A DNA stretch of 64,000 bases from Sphingomonas sp. GC_Shp_5 (GCF_026540855.1 NZ_JALNUP010000008.1:62001-126000), one strand, 5' to 3'; shown: positions 9,573-19,524, counted from the first letter of the stretch. The notes: generated from the sequence alone by a model not told the origin. Made by a program: numbers and translations.

Positions 9573-12254
9573 CTAGAACTTGAAGCGACCACCCACGGCG
9601 AAGGTGCGATCATAGGTGCGGGTATCGCGCGGGGTGCTCGAATAGAGGCCGGTGGTCTGGCTCAGCCCCTCGAAGCGATCATGATAGACGCGATCGGTGA
9701 TGTTGGTCGCATCGAAGGTCAGCGTGATGTTCGAGGTCAGCGCGTAGCTGCCCGAGAAGTCGAGCTGGCCGGTCGGCTGCACGACGATGCTGCTCGCCTG
9801 CGAGCCGCCCGAGGTGTAGCTGTCGACGAAGCTTGAGCGCCAATTATAAGCGAGCCGCGCCGAGATGCCGTACTTCTCGTAGATGCCGACCACATTGTAC
9901 GAATATTTGGAGACATTGACCAGCCGCTGCTGGCCACCGAAGATCGGATCCTCGGTGGTGCCAATGATATACGTGCCGTTGACCTGGGCACCGAAGCCGC
10001 TGAGCGCGCCGGGCAGGAAGTCGAAGAACTGCTGATAGGCTAGTTCGGTGCCGTAGAGCTTGCCCGAGCCGGTGTTGCGAGGCCGGCTGACCAGCGCCCG
10101 CTGGCCCTGATAGATTTCGTCGCCGGTATAGGTCTGAATGTAGCCGCTCAGATCCTTGTAGAAGCCGGCGGCGGTGATCGACGTCGAGCGTGCAGGATAA
10201 TATTCGAGCGAGATGTCATAGGCTGTCGTCTTGATCGGCTGGAGATCGGGATTGCCGCCGCCGCCGGTGTAGACATAGTTCTGGTTACCGGTGGTGCCGG
10301 TGGTGGTGTAGCTGACCAGCGGGTTGAGCAATGCGAAGTCCGGCCGGGTCAGCGTCTTGGCGTAGGACAGGCGCAGCTGCAGCTTGTCGGTGAGTTCCAC
10401 CTTCGCGTTCACGCTGGGCAGCACGTTGACGTAATTGGCCTTGCCCGACACGCCGGCGCCGACCAGATCCTCGACGGTGTTGACGACGCGGACGCCGCCG
10501 ACGCCGCTCACCCGCAAGGTGCCGACATCGAAGCCATAGCCGACCTGGCCATAGAAGGCGTAGGTCTTCTCGGTATCGAAGAAGGCGAGGCTCGGGTCAT
10601 AGGCCCGATCGCCCGCGGGCTGCGAGAACAGCGCGCGAATGGTATCGGTATTGTCGAGCAGATAGTCGGTATCGGCGAGCGCGAACTGCCCGATACCGGC
10701 GGCGCCCTTGACCAGATCGTTGGGCGACAGCGAGCTCAACCCGTCGACGCTGCTCAGCAGCACCGGATTGGTGATGCCGATGCCCTGCGACGCGGTCGCC
10801 TGCGAGGCCGCATGCCGGTTGGTGTAGCGGGCGCCGATCTTGAAGTTCGTCAGCAGCCCGCCGTCGAACGTGTACAGCAGGTCGCCACGCCACGCCCACT
10901 GCTTGCTGGTCGCGACGCTATGGTTGTCGAACAGAGTTCGCAGCGTGAAATTGGCCGGGTCGGTAATGTCGACCCCGCCGATATTGACCAGCGGCGTGCC
11001 CTTGTTGTCGAAGTTGATCCCGATCGTCGGTGCGTTGAACGAGGTGTCGAGGATGACGCTGCGGTTTGGCAGCTTCGAATAGTTATAAGTCACCTCGGTC
11101 GACAAGACCGCCGGCCCGGTGGTCCACTTGGTGCCGATATCGGCCTGGTAGGTATCCGTCTTGTCGGCATAAGCCTGCTTGCTGGTCAGCGTGTAGGCGT
11201 TGGTCGAGGTGGTGCCGCTGGCGAGTTCCGGGCTGTCGGGATAGGTGCCGGTCACGGTCGTCGTTTCGGCGGCCTTGGGCAGCCCGATGAAGAAGTTGAC
11301 GTCGTGGGTGTTCTTGTAGCGCGTGAAGATGCCGTCGGCGTAGAATTCGAGATTGTCGGATGGCTTCCACTGCAGCGAGCCGTTGACCGCCAGCCGGCTG
11401 CGCTCGCCAAGCGCATAGGTACCGCCGACCGTGTCGGGGATCGCCGGCTGCCCCGCCGCGATCGGGTTGGAGACGAAATCGAACGCGGTATCGTCACGAT
11501 ATTGGCGGCGGTTGTACGACACGCCGACCAGTGCGCCGATCTCGCCGATGCCGGTGGTCCAGCGATCGCTCACCAGCCCGCTGCCAATATAGCCCCACTT
11601 CTTGGACTGGTCGCTGTACACCGCGCGACCGCCGCCCGCGATCTGCAGACCGTCGAAATCGAGGGGGCGGCGCAGGCGGACGTCGACCGTACCGGACAGG
11701 CCGCCTTCGACGATGTCGGGCGTGGTGGTCTTGTAGACGTCGACGCCAGCGATCAGTTCGGCCGGAATATCCTGCAGCGCGACGCCACGCGCCGTGCCGG
11801 TGAAGGCCTCGCGGCCGTTGATCAGGGTGGTGATGTTCGGCAGGCCGCGGATCAGCACCGTGCCGGCCTCGCCGGCACCGCGGGTCACCTGCACGCCGGT
11901 GACGCGTTGGAGCGCATCCGACACGGTATTGTCCGGCAATTTACCGATATCTTCGGCAACAATCGAGTCAACGATCTGGGTGGCGTTGCGCTTGAGCGCC
12001 TGTGCCGAGGCGAGGCTGCCGCGCACCCCGGTGACGACGATGTCGTCGCCGGTATCCTGGCTCTGCGCAGGGGCAGCGGCATCGGGTGCCGTCGGCGTGT
12101 CGGTGGTGGCCTGAGACTGTGGGGTCGTCGCCTGAGTCGCGCCCGAGCGGCCGGCGACGCTGCTGTTGACGTCCTGCGCCAGGGCGGGTGCCGCGACGGA
12201 CGCGGTGATGGCGAACACTGATGCGGTCAGCACGGCACGATGCTTCAAGCGCAT
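9573..12254 (-). CDS. TonB-dependent receptor of the arabinan locus
   Basis: Outer-membrane gated porin for oligosaccharide import, 893 residues. It shows a Sec signal ending in PALAQD, a Gln/Thr/Ala-rich linker, the TonB box DDIVVTGVRGSL (about residues 70-81), a plug domain (IRGLPNITTLINGREAFTGT) and a 22-strand-type barrel ending in GGRFKF with the C-terminal aromatic residue required for barrel insertion. It resembles the large Xanthomonas/Caulobacter-type receptor group associated with plant polysaccharides. GGAGAGGA precedes the ATG. It is the first gene of an operon with two GH43 enzymes and has a TTGTCNGA element just upstream (12300-12310), so arabinan fragments are the likely cargo. 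Confidence 0.9.
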   Translation of the reverse strand: MRLKHRAVLTASVFAITASVAAPALAQDVNSSVAGRSGATQATTPQSQATTDTPTAPDAAAPAQSQDTGDDIVVTGVRGSLASAQALKRNATQIVDSIVAEDIGKLPDNTVSDALQRVTGVQVTRGAGEAGTVLIRGLPNITTLINGREAFTGTARGVALQDIPAELIAGVDVYKTTTPDIVEGGLSGTVDVRLRRPLDFDGLQIAGGGRAVYSDQSKKWGYIGSGLVSDRWTTGIGEIGALVGVSYNRRQYRDDTAFDFVSNPIAAGQPAIPDTVGGTYALGERSRLAVNGSLQWKPSDNLEFYADGIFTRYKNTHDVNFFIGLPKAAETTTVTGTYPDSPELASGTTSTNAYTLTSKQAYADKTDTYQADIGTKWTTGPAVLSTEVTYNYSKLPNRSVILDTSFNAPTIGINFDNKGTPLVNIGGVDITDPANFTLRTLFDNHSVATSKQWAWRGDLLYTFDGGLLTNFKIGARYTNRHAASQATASQGIGITNPVLLSSVDGLSSLSPNDLVKGAAGIGQFALADTDYLLDNTDTIRALFSQPAGDRAYDPSLAFFDTEKTYAFYGQVGYGFDVGTLRVSGVGGVRVVNTVEDLVGAGVSGKANYVNVLPSVNAKVELTDKLQLRLSYAKTLTRPDFALLNPLVSYTTTGTTGNQNYVYTGGGGNPDLQPIKTTAYDISLEYYPARSTSITAAGFYKDLSGYIQTYTGDEIYQGQRALVSRPRNTGSGKLYGTELAYQQFFDFLPGALSGFGAQVNGTYIIGTTEDPIFGGQQRLVNVSKYSYNVVGIYEKYGISARLAYNWRSSFVDSYTSGGSQASSIVVQPTGQLDFSGSYALTSNITLTFDATNITDRVYHDRFEGLSQTTGLYSSTPRDTRTYDRTFAVGGRFKF

Positions 12255-12299
12255 GATTATCCTCTCCGATGCTCCGCGGCATTGGCGCTCGCGGATTAT

Positions 12300-12310
12300 T
12301 ACTCGGACAA
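12300..12310 (-). promoter_or_regulatory. Candidate GntR-type operator upstream of the receptor operon
   Basis: Minus strand TTGTCCGAGTA, 46-56 bp before the receptor start codon. It matches the two other elements at 13910 and 17854 at the TTGTCNGA core. The second half is degenerate. Confidence 0.5.
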
Positions 12311-12435
12311 TTGGCTAGGAGGCTCCTCCGTCAGTTGCAACCCGGTTTTGCGTGTGAATGGCAGGTGCTGGCCAGCTGTTGCCAATCCGCCACGCCCGAC
12401 CGCACCGGTCGGCCTGCGCCCCCTCCACAACGACA

Positions 12436-12467
12436 AACCGCCCGCAAGCTCATGTCTGCGAGCGGTT
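12436..12467 (-). terminator. Terminator of the MFS sugar transporter gene
   Basis: Stem AACCGCCCGCA (12436-12446) with TGCGAGCGGTT (12457-12467), 10 of 11 pairs. On the minus strand it is followed by TTTGTCGTTG. It lies about 55 bp past the transporter stop and upstream of the receptor promoter. Confidence 0.65.
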
Positions 12468-12521
12468 GCCATCAAGGTCCGGAGGGCGGCGCCGGTCGTC
12501 AGGCGCGGCCGAAGTAGCCGA

Positions 12522-13832
12522 TCAGTGGACGACTGGGTCCGGCAGCGCCTCGGTCACCCGGCTGCCCCACACGGCATAGAACAGCACGTAGAGCTCGCAG
12601 GCCGCGGTGAGCAGGAACGAGGTCTGCAGGCCATAGGTGTCGGCAAGCCAGCCCTGCACCACCACCAGCGATCCGCCGGCGATTGCCATGATCAGCAGGC
12701 CCGAGCCCTCTTCGGTGAGTGGCCCGAGGCCACGGATGCCGAGGGTGAAGATCGTCGGGAACATGATCGAGTGGAACAGCCCGACCGAGATCAGCGCCCA
12801 CATTGCGACATGGCCCGAGGTGAAGGCGGCGATCAGCATCACCACCGCGGCGCCGATGCTGGCGACGGCGAGCACCCGGCCGGCCTCGACCTTCTGCATC
12901 ACGAACGCGCCGACCAGCCGGCCGACCATCATGCCGCCCCACAGCAGGAACAGGTAATCCGACGCCTGCTGGTGGGTGAGATTGCCGATGTTGGGCTGCG
13001 ACACGAAGTTGATGAAGAGGTTGCCGACGCCGATCTCGGCGATCAGGTAGATGAAGATCGCGGGGATACCGAACACCAGGTTGCGATGCTTCCACAGCGA
13101 CTGGCCCTGGCGATCCGCCTTGGCCGAACGCTGGGTGGCGGCACCCATCGCGGGGAGCGGGAAGCGGGCGATCACCACCGCGAGCACGGCAAGCACCGCG
13201 GCGACGATCAGATAGGGCAGCACCACCGACTGGGCGTCGGCGAGCCGCTCCGCCGGAGTCAGCGCCGCAGCACCGGCCGCGGCCGTGCCCGAGGTCGTCC
13301 GCCCGAGGATCAGATAGCCGCCGAACAGCGGCGCAAGCGTGGCGCCGGCCGAGTTGAACGCCTGAACGAGGTTGAGCCGCGAGGATGCCGTCTCGGGCGT
13401 GCCGACCACCGCGACATAGGGGTTGGCGGCGACCTGGAGCAGGGTGATGCCGCTCGCGATCACGAACAGAGCGAACAGCGTCACCTCATAGGAGGGCAGC
13501 CGCGCCGCGGGGACCATGATCAACGCACCGACCGCCATCATCGCCAGGCCGATCACCATCGAGCGCTGATAGCCGACCCGCTCGATCAGCTTGGCCGAGG
13601 GGATCGAGGCGAAGAAATAGGCGATGAACCACACCGATTCGATCAGCGTCGTCTGCGTGTAGCTGAGGTTGAACACGCTGCGCAGGTGCGGCAGCAAGGT
13701 ACCGTTGATGACGGTGATGAAGCCCCACATGAAGAAGAGGCTGGCGAGCAGGCTCAGCGCGGAGCGGTAGCTACCGCCCGCAGCGGCGGGATGAACCCCG
13801 CTCGGGGTACCGGCAGAGATGGGCGCGGGCAT
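12522..13832 (-). CDS. MFS sugar transporter, FucP-like
   Basis: Inner-membrane sugar:proton symporter of 436 residues with about 12 helices. The family look comes from LLASLFFMWGFITVINGTLLPHL, typical of the FucP/GluP branch, and QVAANPYVAVVG followed by SRLNLVQAFNSAGATLAPL. It would carry L-arabinose or short arabinosides from periplasm to cytoplasm. AGGAGAAGGAG precedes the ATG at 13832, so I discarded a long upstream extension of 120 residues. It is divergent from the mutarotase gene across a 136-bp gap containing a TTGTCNGAC element. The precise sugar is inferred from neighbours. Confidence 0.85.
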   Translation of the reverse strand: MPAPISAGTPSGVHPAAAGGSYRSALSLLASLFFMWGFITVINGTLLPHLRSVFNLSYTQTTLIESVWFIAYFFASIPSAKLIERVGYQRSMVIGLAMMAVGALIMVPAARLPSYEVTLFALFVIASGITLLQVAANPYVAVVGTPETASSRLNLVQAFNSAGATLAPLFGGYLILGRTTSGTAAAGAAALTPAERLADAQSVVLPYLIVAAVLAVLAVVIARFPLPAMGAATQRSAKADRQGQSLWKHRNLVFGIPAIFIYLIAEIGVGNLFINFVSQPNIGNLTHQQASDYLFLLWGGMMVGRLVGAFVMQKVEAGRVLAVASIGAAVVMLIAAFTSGHVAMWALISVGLFHSIMFPTIFTLGIRGLGPLTEEGSGLLIMAIAGGSLVVVQGWLADTYGLQTSFLLTAACELYVLFYAVWGSRVTEALPDPVVH

Positions 13833-13909
13833 AAATCTCCTTCTCCTTGATGGGCATGGCGCGGGCGTTCGCATTGCCGGCGACACCACTTTACTTGCCC
13901 TATTTCTTT

Positions 13910-13920
13910 TTGTCGGACTA
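13910..13920 (+). promoter_or_regulatory. Candidate GntR-type operator between MFS and mutarotase genes
   Basis: TTGTCGGACTA, differing from the perfect palindrome at 17854 only at the centre and at the tenth base. It sits mid-way in the divergent promoter region and could control both directions. Confidence 0.55.
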
Positions 13921-13968
13921 TATGCCTGCACACGGCGCGTCAACGGCGCGCGACCGAGAGGAGAGGCT

Positions 13969-15114
13969 ATGCGCGGGCTGGGCAAGACGGGGTTGATGAT
14001 CGCCTTACTGGCGACGACGGCATGGGCGAACCCGGCGCTCGCCGCCGAGGCCAAGCGCGAATCCGCGGGCACGCTCAAGGACGGTACCGCAATCGAGGCC
14101 GTGACGCTGAGCAACGCCAAGGGCGTGTCGGCACGGATCATCAGCTTCGGCGCGACGCTGCAGAAATTGATGGTGCCCGATCGCGCCGGCAAGCTCGCGG
14201 ACGTCGAGCTGGGCTATGACGACGTCCAGACCTATGCCGATGCGCCCAATTACTGGGGCGCCAGCGTCGGCCGCTATGCCAACCGCATCGCCGGCGGCAA
14301 GTTCACGCTCGACGGCAAGAGCTATCAGCTGCCGCTCAACGACAAGACCAACTCGCTGCACGGCGGCACCAAGGGCTTCGACCGGCAGAACTGGCGGATC
14401 GTCTCGGTCAAGAGCGGGCCCCAGGCAAGCGTCACCCTGGCGCTGACCAGCCCGGCGGGCGACCAGGGCTATCCCGGCACGCTGCAGGTGACCGCCACCT
14501 ATGCGCTGAGCGAATCGGGCGACCTCACCATCGACTATGATGCCAAGACCGATGCGGCGACGGTGGTGAACCTCACCAACCACGCGATCTTCAACCTCGC
14601 CGGTGAAGGCGCGCCCGGTGGCATCCTCAACCACCGGCTGACGATCCCGGCGAGCCGCTACACCCCGGTCGATGCGGCGCTGATCCCGACCGGCGAGCTC
14701 AAGCCGGTCGCCGGCACGGTGTTCGACTTCACCCATGGCAAGGTCCTCGAAGAGGGCCTGCGCGACGGCACCGACCCGCAGATCGTGTTCGGCCGCGGCG
14801 TCGATCACAATTTCGCGCTCGATGCCGGCCAGACCAAGCAGCCCAAGCTCGCCGCGCGGCTTGAGGATCCGGCATCGGGCCGCGTGCTCGAGGTGTGGAC
14901 CGACCAGCCGGGTGTGCAGGTCTATACCGGCAACTTCCTCGACGGCACCTATATTGGGAAGTCGAAGCATGTGTATCGGATGGGCGATGGCATCGCGCTC
15001 GAACCGCAGAAGTTTCCGGACACCCCCAACCAGCCGGCGTTCGGCTCCGCGCGCGTCGATCCGGCGCACCCCTATCACCACCGCATGATCTTCCGCCTGT
15101 CGACGACCGGCTGA
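13969..15114 (+). CDS. galM: Secreted aldose 1-epimerase (mutarotase)
   Basis: Interconverts alpha and beta anomers of free aldoses. The protein has 381 residues with a Sec signal ([20 protein letters not shown]), so it acts in the periplasm, where it would speed presentation of arabinose to transporter or dehydrogenase. Signatures include [34 protein letters not shown] (with the conserved catalytic-site His), VDHNF and the C-terminal [13 protein letters not shown] with the catalytic Glu. GAGAGGAGAGG precedes the ATG at 13969; an earlier in-frame start would not encode a sensible signal peptide. The dehydratase gene starts 14 bp downstream, so the two form an operon. Confidence 0.9.
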   Translation: MRGLGKTGLMIALLATTAWANPALAAEAKRESAGTLKDGTAIEAVTLSNAKGVSARIISFGATLQKLMVPDRAGKLADVELGYDDVQTYADAPNYWGASVGRYANRIAGGKFTLDGKSYQLPLNDKTNSLHGGTKGFDRQNWRIVSVKSGPQASVTLALTSPAGDQGYPGTLQVTATYALSESGDLTIDYDAKTDAATVVNLTNHAIFNLAGEGAPGGILNHRLTIPASRYTPVDAALIPTGELKPVAGTVFDFTHGKVLEEGLRDGTDPQIVFGRGVDHNFALDAGQTKQPKLAARLEDPASGRVLEVWTDQPGVQVYTGNFLDGTYIGKSKHVYRMGDGIALEPQKFPDTPNQPAFGSARVDPAHPYHHRMIFRLSTTG

Positions 15115-15128
15115 ACCGAGGAATCCCC

Positions 15129-16928
15129 ATGACCACGCTTACCCCGACCAACAAGCTCCGCAGCCGCGCCTGGTTCGACAATCCCGACAACATCGACATG
15201 ACGTCGCTGTACCTGGAGCGGTACCTCAACTTCGGGCTCAGCCTCGAGGAGCTGCGGTCGGGCCGCCCGATCATCGGCATCGCGCAGACCGGCTCGGACC
15301 TGTCGCCGTGCAACCGCCATCACCTGGTGCTGGCCGAGCGGATCCGCGAAGGCATCCGCGAGATGGGCGGAATCGCGCTCGAATTCCCGGTCCATCCGAT
15401 CCAGGAAACCGGCAAGCGGCCGACGGCCGGGCTCGATCGCAACCTTGCCTATCTCGGCCTAGTCGAGCTGCTCTACGGCTATCCGCTCGACGGCGTCGTC
15501 CTCACCACCGGCTGCGACAAGACCACCCCGGCGCTGCTGATGGCGGCCGCGACGGTCAACATTCCCGCGATCGCGCTGTCGGTGGGGCCGATGCTCAATG
15601 GCTGGCACAAGGGCGAGCGGACCGGCTCGGGCACGATTGTCTGGAAGGGCCGGCAGATGCTCGCCGCGGGCGAGATCGACGACGAGGGCTTCATCAAGCT
15701 CGTCGCCTCCTCGGCGCCGTCGACCGGCTATTGCAACACCATGGGCACGGCGACGACGATGAACAGCCTGGCCGAAGCGCTCGGCATGATGCTGCCGGGC
15801 TCGGCGGCAATCCCCGCGCCGTATCGGGATCGCCAGGAAGTCGCCTATTTCACCGGCAAGCGCATCGTCGAGATGGTCGCCGAGGATCTCAAGCCCTCCG
15901 ACATCATGACGCGCGAGGCGTTCCTCAACGCGATCGTCGTCAACTCGGCGATCGGCGGCTCGACCAACGCGCCGATCCACCTTGCCGCGATCGCGCGCCA
16001 CGTCGGCGCCGAGCTCGAGCTGCAGGACTGGCAGACCCACGGCCACAAGGTGCCGCTGCTCGTCAACCTGCAGCCCGCCGGAGAGTATCTTGGCGAGGAT
16101 TACTACCACGCCGGCGGTGTGCCCGCGGTGGTCGCCCAGCTGATGGAGCAGGGCCTGATCCACGAGGGCGCCATGACCGTTAACGGCAAGACGATGGGCG
16201 ACAATTGCCGCGGCAAGACGATCGAGGACGAGCGTGTCATCCGCCGCTTCAGCGAGCCGCTGGTCGAGGACGCCGGGTTCCTGGTGCTCAAGGGCAATCT
16301 GTTCGACGCCGCGGTGATGAAGTCGAGCGTGATCGGCCCCGAGTTCCGCAACCGCTACCTGTCTAACCCCAACGATCCCGAGGCGTTCGAAGGGCCGGCC
16401 GTGGTGTTCGACGGGCCGGAGGATTACCATCACCGGATCGACGATCCCGCGCTCGGCATCACGCCGGAAACGCTGATGTTCATGCGTGGCGCCGGCCCGG
16501 TCGGCTATCCGGGCGCCGCCGAGGTCGTTAACATGCGCCCGCCGGCCTATCTGATCCGCGAGGGCGTCCATGCACTGCCGTGCATCGGCGACGGTCGCCA
16601 GTCGGGCACGTCGGGCAGCCCGTCGATCCTCAACGCCTCGCCCGAGGCGGCGGTCAACGGCGGCCTGGCGCTGCTCAAGACCGGTGATCGGGTGCGCATC
16701 GATCTCGGCCGCGGCACTGCCAACGTGCTGATCTCGGACGAGGAGCTGGCGCAGCGTCGTGCGACGCTGATGGAGCAGGGCGGCTTCAGCTACCCCGCCT
16801 CGCAGACCCCGTGGCAGGAAATCCAACGCGATCTGGTCGGCCAGCTCAACACCGGCGCGATCCTCGAGGGCGCCGAAAGCTACCAGCGTATCGCCCAGAC
16901 CCGCGGCCTGCCGCGCGACAACCACTAG
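15129..16928 (+). CDS. Sugar-acid dehydratase (IlvD/Edd family; L-arabonate or D-xylonate dehydratase)
   Basis: Fe-S enzyme removing water from an aldonic acid to give a 2-keto-3-deoxy acid, the committing step of non-phosphorylative pentose oxidation. It has 599 residues. Likely cluster ligands are C61 ([10 protein letters not shown]), C129 ([10 protein letters not shown]) and C202 ([10 protein letters not shown]). From memory the sequence is close to Caulobacter XylD throughout, including [16 protein letters not shown] and the extreme C-terminus. XylD and L-arabonate dehydratases are sister groups; the arabinan genes around favour L-arabonate, the remembered match favours xylonate, and many such enzymes accept both. 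GAGGA sits eight bases before the ATG. The dehydrogenase, lactonase and keto-acid steps are not in this operon. Confidence 0.85.
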   Translation: MTTLTPTNKLRSRAWFDNPDNIDMTSLYLERYLNFGLSLEELRSGRPIIGIAQTGSDLSPCNRHHLVLAERIREGIREMGGIALEFPVHPIQETGKRPTAGLDRNLAYLGLVELLYGYPLDGVVLTTGCDKTTPALLMAAATVNIPAIALSVGPMLNGWHKGERTGSGTIVWKGRQMLAAGEIDDEGFIKLVASSAPSTGYCNTMGTATTMNSLAEALGMMLPGSAAIPAPYRDRQEVAYFTGKRIVEMVAEDLKPSDIMTREAFLNAIVVNSAIGGSTNAPIHLAAIARHVGAELELQDWQTHGHKVPLLVNLQPAGEYLGEDYYHAGGVPAVVAQLMEQGLIHEGAMTVNGKTMGDNCRGKTIEDERVIRRFSEPLVEDAGFLVLKGNLFDAAVMKSSVIGPEFRNRYLSNPNDPEAFEGPAVVFDGPEDYHHRIDDPALGITPETLMFMRGAGPVGYPGAAEVVNMRPPAYLIREGVHALPCIGDGRQSGTSGSPSILNASPEAAVNGGLALLKTGDRVRIDLGRGTANVLISDEELAQRRATLMEQGGFSYPASQTPWQEIQRDLVGQLNTGAILEGAESYQRIAQTRGLPRDNH

Positions 16929-16938
16929 GACGACGTCC

Positions 16939-16972
16939 CCTCCCTGTTCCTGCCGTGGCGGGAACAGGGAGG
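16939..16972. terminator. Bidirectional terminator between dehydratase and GntR genes
   Basis: Perfect 12-bp stem CCTCCCTGTTCC (16939-16950) with GGAACAGGGAGG (16961-16972) and a 10-nt loop, placed between two convergent stops. Confidence 0.8.
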
Positions 16973-16995
16973 CGCTTCCGGTGCTGGCCCGCGCG

Positions 16996-17739
16996 TCAGC
17001 CCTTTAACGACAGCTCGGTATCCTGCAGCGCCAGCCGCACCAGCTCGGTCATCGCCGCGCGGGCTCCCTCGACATCGCCATTGGCGATCGCCTCGTAGAT
17101 CCGCTGGTGATCGGGCAGCGGGTCGCGCGGCAGCTTGCGCTTGCGCTGCTTGAAGATCGTCGTCCAGCTCACCGCCGCCGCGATCGAGCTCGACAGCGCG
17201 ACCAGCGGCGCGTTGCGCGTCGCCTCGAGCACGACATGGTGGAACGACTGGTCGGCCGCGCGCCCCTCCTCGGTCGCTAGGCCGAAGCGCGCCATCTCGC
17301 CGAGCGCGTGCCCCATATGCGCGAGCTGCGCGCCGGTCCGCCGCTCGGCAGCGAGCGCCGCGGCGGCGGGCTCGACGATCAGCCTCAATTCGAACAAGTC
17401 GCGGATGAAGGCTTCGCTCGGCTCGGCCTCGAACGCCCAGGCGAGCACCTGCGGATCGAGCAGGTTCCAACGGCTGCGCTCGGACACCCTGGTGCCGGTC
17501 TTGGGCCGGCTCTCCACCAGCCCCTTAGCGGCGAGGATGCGGATCGCCTCGCGATAGGCGCTGCGCGACACCTTGAGCTGCTCGCTGAACTCGATCTCGC
17601 CCGACAGCGTCTCGCCCGGCAGATAGCGACCGGTGATGATCGCGACGCCGAGGTCATGGGCGATCGAGCCATGGATCCGCTTGGCGCCTTGCGGCCCCAT
17701 CGGCAGCATGATGCGTTCCGGCGTATCCGCTCGCCCCAC
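16996..17739 (-). CDS. GntR-family regulator, FadR/FCD subgroup
   Basis: Transcriptional repressor of 247 residues. The N-terminal winged helix (about residues 20-90) has the FadR-type core GEIEFSEQLKVSRSAYREAIRILAAKGLVESRPKTGTRV; the all-helical FCD ligand domain (about 105-235) has a metal or acid-ligand layout (RDLFELRLIVEPAAA, DQSFHHVVLEA, DHQRIYEAI). The start is probably the GTG at 17739, with GGGAGAGAA placed correctly; ATGs at 17709 and 17700 are possible. It is divergent from the GH51 gene and lies among arabinose genes, so it is the obvious reader of the TTGTCNGA elements, with an arabinose pathway acid as the expected inducer. That link is inference. Confidence 0.88.
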   Translation of the reverse strand: MGRADTPERIMLPMGPQGAKRIHGSIAHDLGVAIITGRYLPGETLSGEIEFSEQLKVSRSAYREAIRILAAKGLVESRPKTGTRVSERSRWNLLDPQVLAWAFEAEPSEAFIRDLFELRLIVEPAAAALAAERRTGAQLAHMGHALGEMARFGLATEEGRAADQSFHHVVLEATRNAPLVALSSSIAAAVSWTTIFKQRKRKLPRDPLPDHQRIYEAIANGDVEGARAAMTELVRLALQDTELSLKG

Positions 17740-17853
17740 CCATTCTCTCCCAGTTAGCCCGACATCATGCGAAATGATCCGCGATGGCGCCAGACGTCAA
17801 ACCCCTCGCCCGACGGTTTCGCTTGATCGCCGTGGCGCACCTTCGTACGACTA

Positions 17854-17864
17854 TTGTCTGACAA
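17854..17864. promoter_or_regulatory. Perfect palindromic GntR/FadR-type operator
   Basis: TTGTCTGACAA is a perfect palindrome about a central T, and fits the FadR-subfamily pattern TNGTNNNACNA. It lies between gntR and the GH51 gene, allowing autoregulation and control of the hydrolase. Confidence 0.65.
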
Positions 17865-17909
17865 GTCAAAGCAGGCAGCGAACGTCTGCGGGCAACAGGG
17901 AGGACGCGC

Positions 17910-19490
17910 ATGTCACCGATCACCGGGACAACACGATTACGGCATCTCGCATCGGCGATCTCGCTTGGCGTGCTCGCGCTGTGCGGCGCGGCCAGCGCCC
18001 AGGTCGCGCCGACCGAGGCCACCATCACCGTTCATGCCGACCAGCCCGGCGCGCACATCAACCGCGAGGTGTTCACCCAGTTCGCCGAGCATCTCGGCCA
18101 TGGCATCTACGAGGGAATCTGGGTCGGCCCGGGTTCGAGCATCCCTAACACCAAGGGGTATCGCACCGACGTGATCGACGCGCTGCGTGCGATCAAGGTG
18201 CCGGTGGTGCGCTGGCCGGGCGGCTGCTTCGCCGACGAATATCACTGGCGCGACGGCATCGGCGCGCGGGGCAAGCGCCCGGTCAAGGTCAACACCCATT
18301 GGGGCGGCGTGACCGAGCCCAACAGCTTCGGCACCCACGAATATATGGACTTCGTCGACCTGATCGGCGCCAAGCCGTATGTTTCGGGCAACGTCGGCGA
18401 TGCGCCGCCGCGCGAGATGGCCGAGTGGATCGAGTACATGACCTCGCCGACCGGCTCGAGCCTTGCCAAGGAGCGCGCGGCGAACGGCCATCCCGCGCCC
18501 TGGGCGCTGCCCTATTTCGGCATCGGTAATGAGCTTTGGGGCTGCGGCGGCAACATGCGGCCTGAATTCGCCGCCGACGAGACGCGCCGCTACGCGACCT
18601 TCGTCAAGGCGCCCGCCAATACCAAGATCATGAAATTCGCCAGCGGCGCCAATGTCGACGATTATAATTGGACCGACACGATGATGCGCATCGCCGGCGA
18701 CCGGATCGACGGGCTGACGCTGCATTATTACACCTTCCCGGGCAGTTGGGAGCACAAGGGATCGGCGACCGACTTCGACGAGGCGGGCTGGGCGAGCACG
18801 CTCAAGAACACGCTGAAGATGGAGGATCTTGTCACCCGCCACGCCGCGATCATGGATAAATATGATCCGGGCAAGCGGGTGTGGCTGGTGGTGGACGAGT
18901 GGGGCACCTGGTATGACCCGACGCCCGGCACCAACCCCGGCTTCCTGCGCCAGCAGAACACGCTGCGCGACGCGCTGGTGGCGGCGATCAACCTCAACAT
19001 CTTCGCCCATCACGCCGACCGGGTGAAGATGACCGCGATCGCGCAGATGGTGAACGTGCTCCAGGCGATGATCCTCACCGATGGCAAGCGGATGGTGAAG
19101 ACGCCGACCTACCATGTGTTCGACATGTATCTGCCGTGGCAGGATGCGACCTCAATCCCGATCGACATCAAATCGCCCTGGTACAACAAGGACGAGTGGA
19201 CGATGCCGTCGGTCAGCGCCTCTGCGGTGCGCGATGTCGCTGGCCAGGTCCATGTCGGCCTCGCCAATCTCGATCCCAACAAGCCGGTCACGGTGTCGGC
19301 GCGGCTCGACGGCGTCACCGCGACGAGCGTCGGCGGGCGGGTGCTCACCGCGGGGGCGATGAACGCGCTCAACGACTTCGATCACCCCAATGCCCTGGTG
19401 CCGCAGCCGTTCACCGGCGCCAGCCTGGCGGAAGGCACGCTCAGCGTCACCCTGCCGCCGAAGTCGGTGGTGGTGCTCGACCTGAAGTGA
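17910..19490 (+). CDS. Secreted GH51 alpha-L-arabinofuranosidase
   Basis: Retaining exo-glycosidase releasing L-arabinose from arabinan, arabinoxylan or their oligomers. The 526-residue protein has a Sec signal ending GAASAQ. The (beta/alpha)8 catalytic domain shows the acid/base E208 (GIGNELWG) and nucleophile E330 (VVDEWGTWY), with RWPGGCFADEYHW as a further GH51 hallmark; the C-terminal beta-sandwich covers about residues 400-526. Many bacterial GH51 enzymes are cytoplasmic, so the signal peptide marks a periplasmic or surface form. GGGAGGA precedes the ATG. It stands alone downstream of the palindromic operator at 17854. Confidence 0.92.
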   Translation: MSPITGTTRLRHLASAISLGVLALCGAASAQVAPTEATITVHADQPGAHINREVFTQFAEHLGHGIYEGIWVGPGSSIPNTKGYRTDVIDALRAIKVPVVRWPGGCFADEYHWRDGIGARGKRPVKVNTHWGGVTEPNSFGTHEYMDFVDLIGAKPYVSGNVGDAPPREMAEWIEYMTSPTGSSLAKERAANGHPAPWALPYFGIGNELWGCGGNMRPEFAADETRRYATFVKAPANTKIMKFASGANVDDYNWTDTMMRIAGDRIDGLTLHYYTFPGSWEHKGSATDFDEAGWASTLKNTLKMEDLVTRHAAIMDKYDPGKRVWLVVDEWGTWYDPTPGTNPGFLRQQNTLRDALVAAINLNIFAHHADRVKMTAIAQMVNVLQAMILTDGKRMVKTPTYHVFDMYLPWQDATSIPIDIKSPWYNKDEWTMPSVSASAVRDVAGQVHVGLANLDPNKPVTVSARLDGVTATSVGGRVLTAGAMNALNDFDHPNALVPQPFTGASLAEGTLSVTLPPKSVVVLDLK

Positions 19491-19524
19491 GCGATGAGGG
19501 GAAGGGCACACCGCCCTTCCCCTT

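Noticed and set aside
10812..12221. Plus-strand open frame of 469 codons over the arabinan receptor
   Set aside because: Shadow frame; the receptor on the opposite strand has every expected motif and a good ribosome-binding site.
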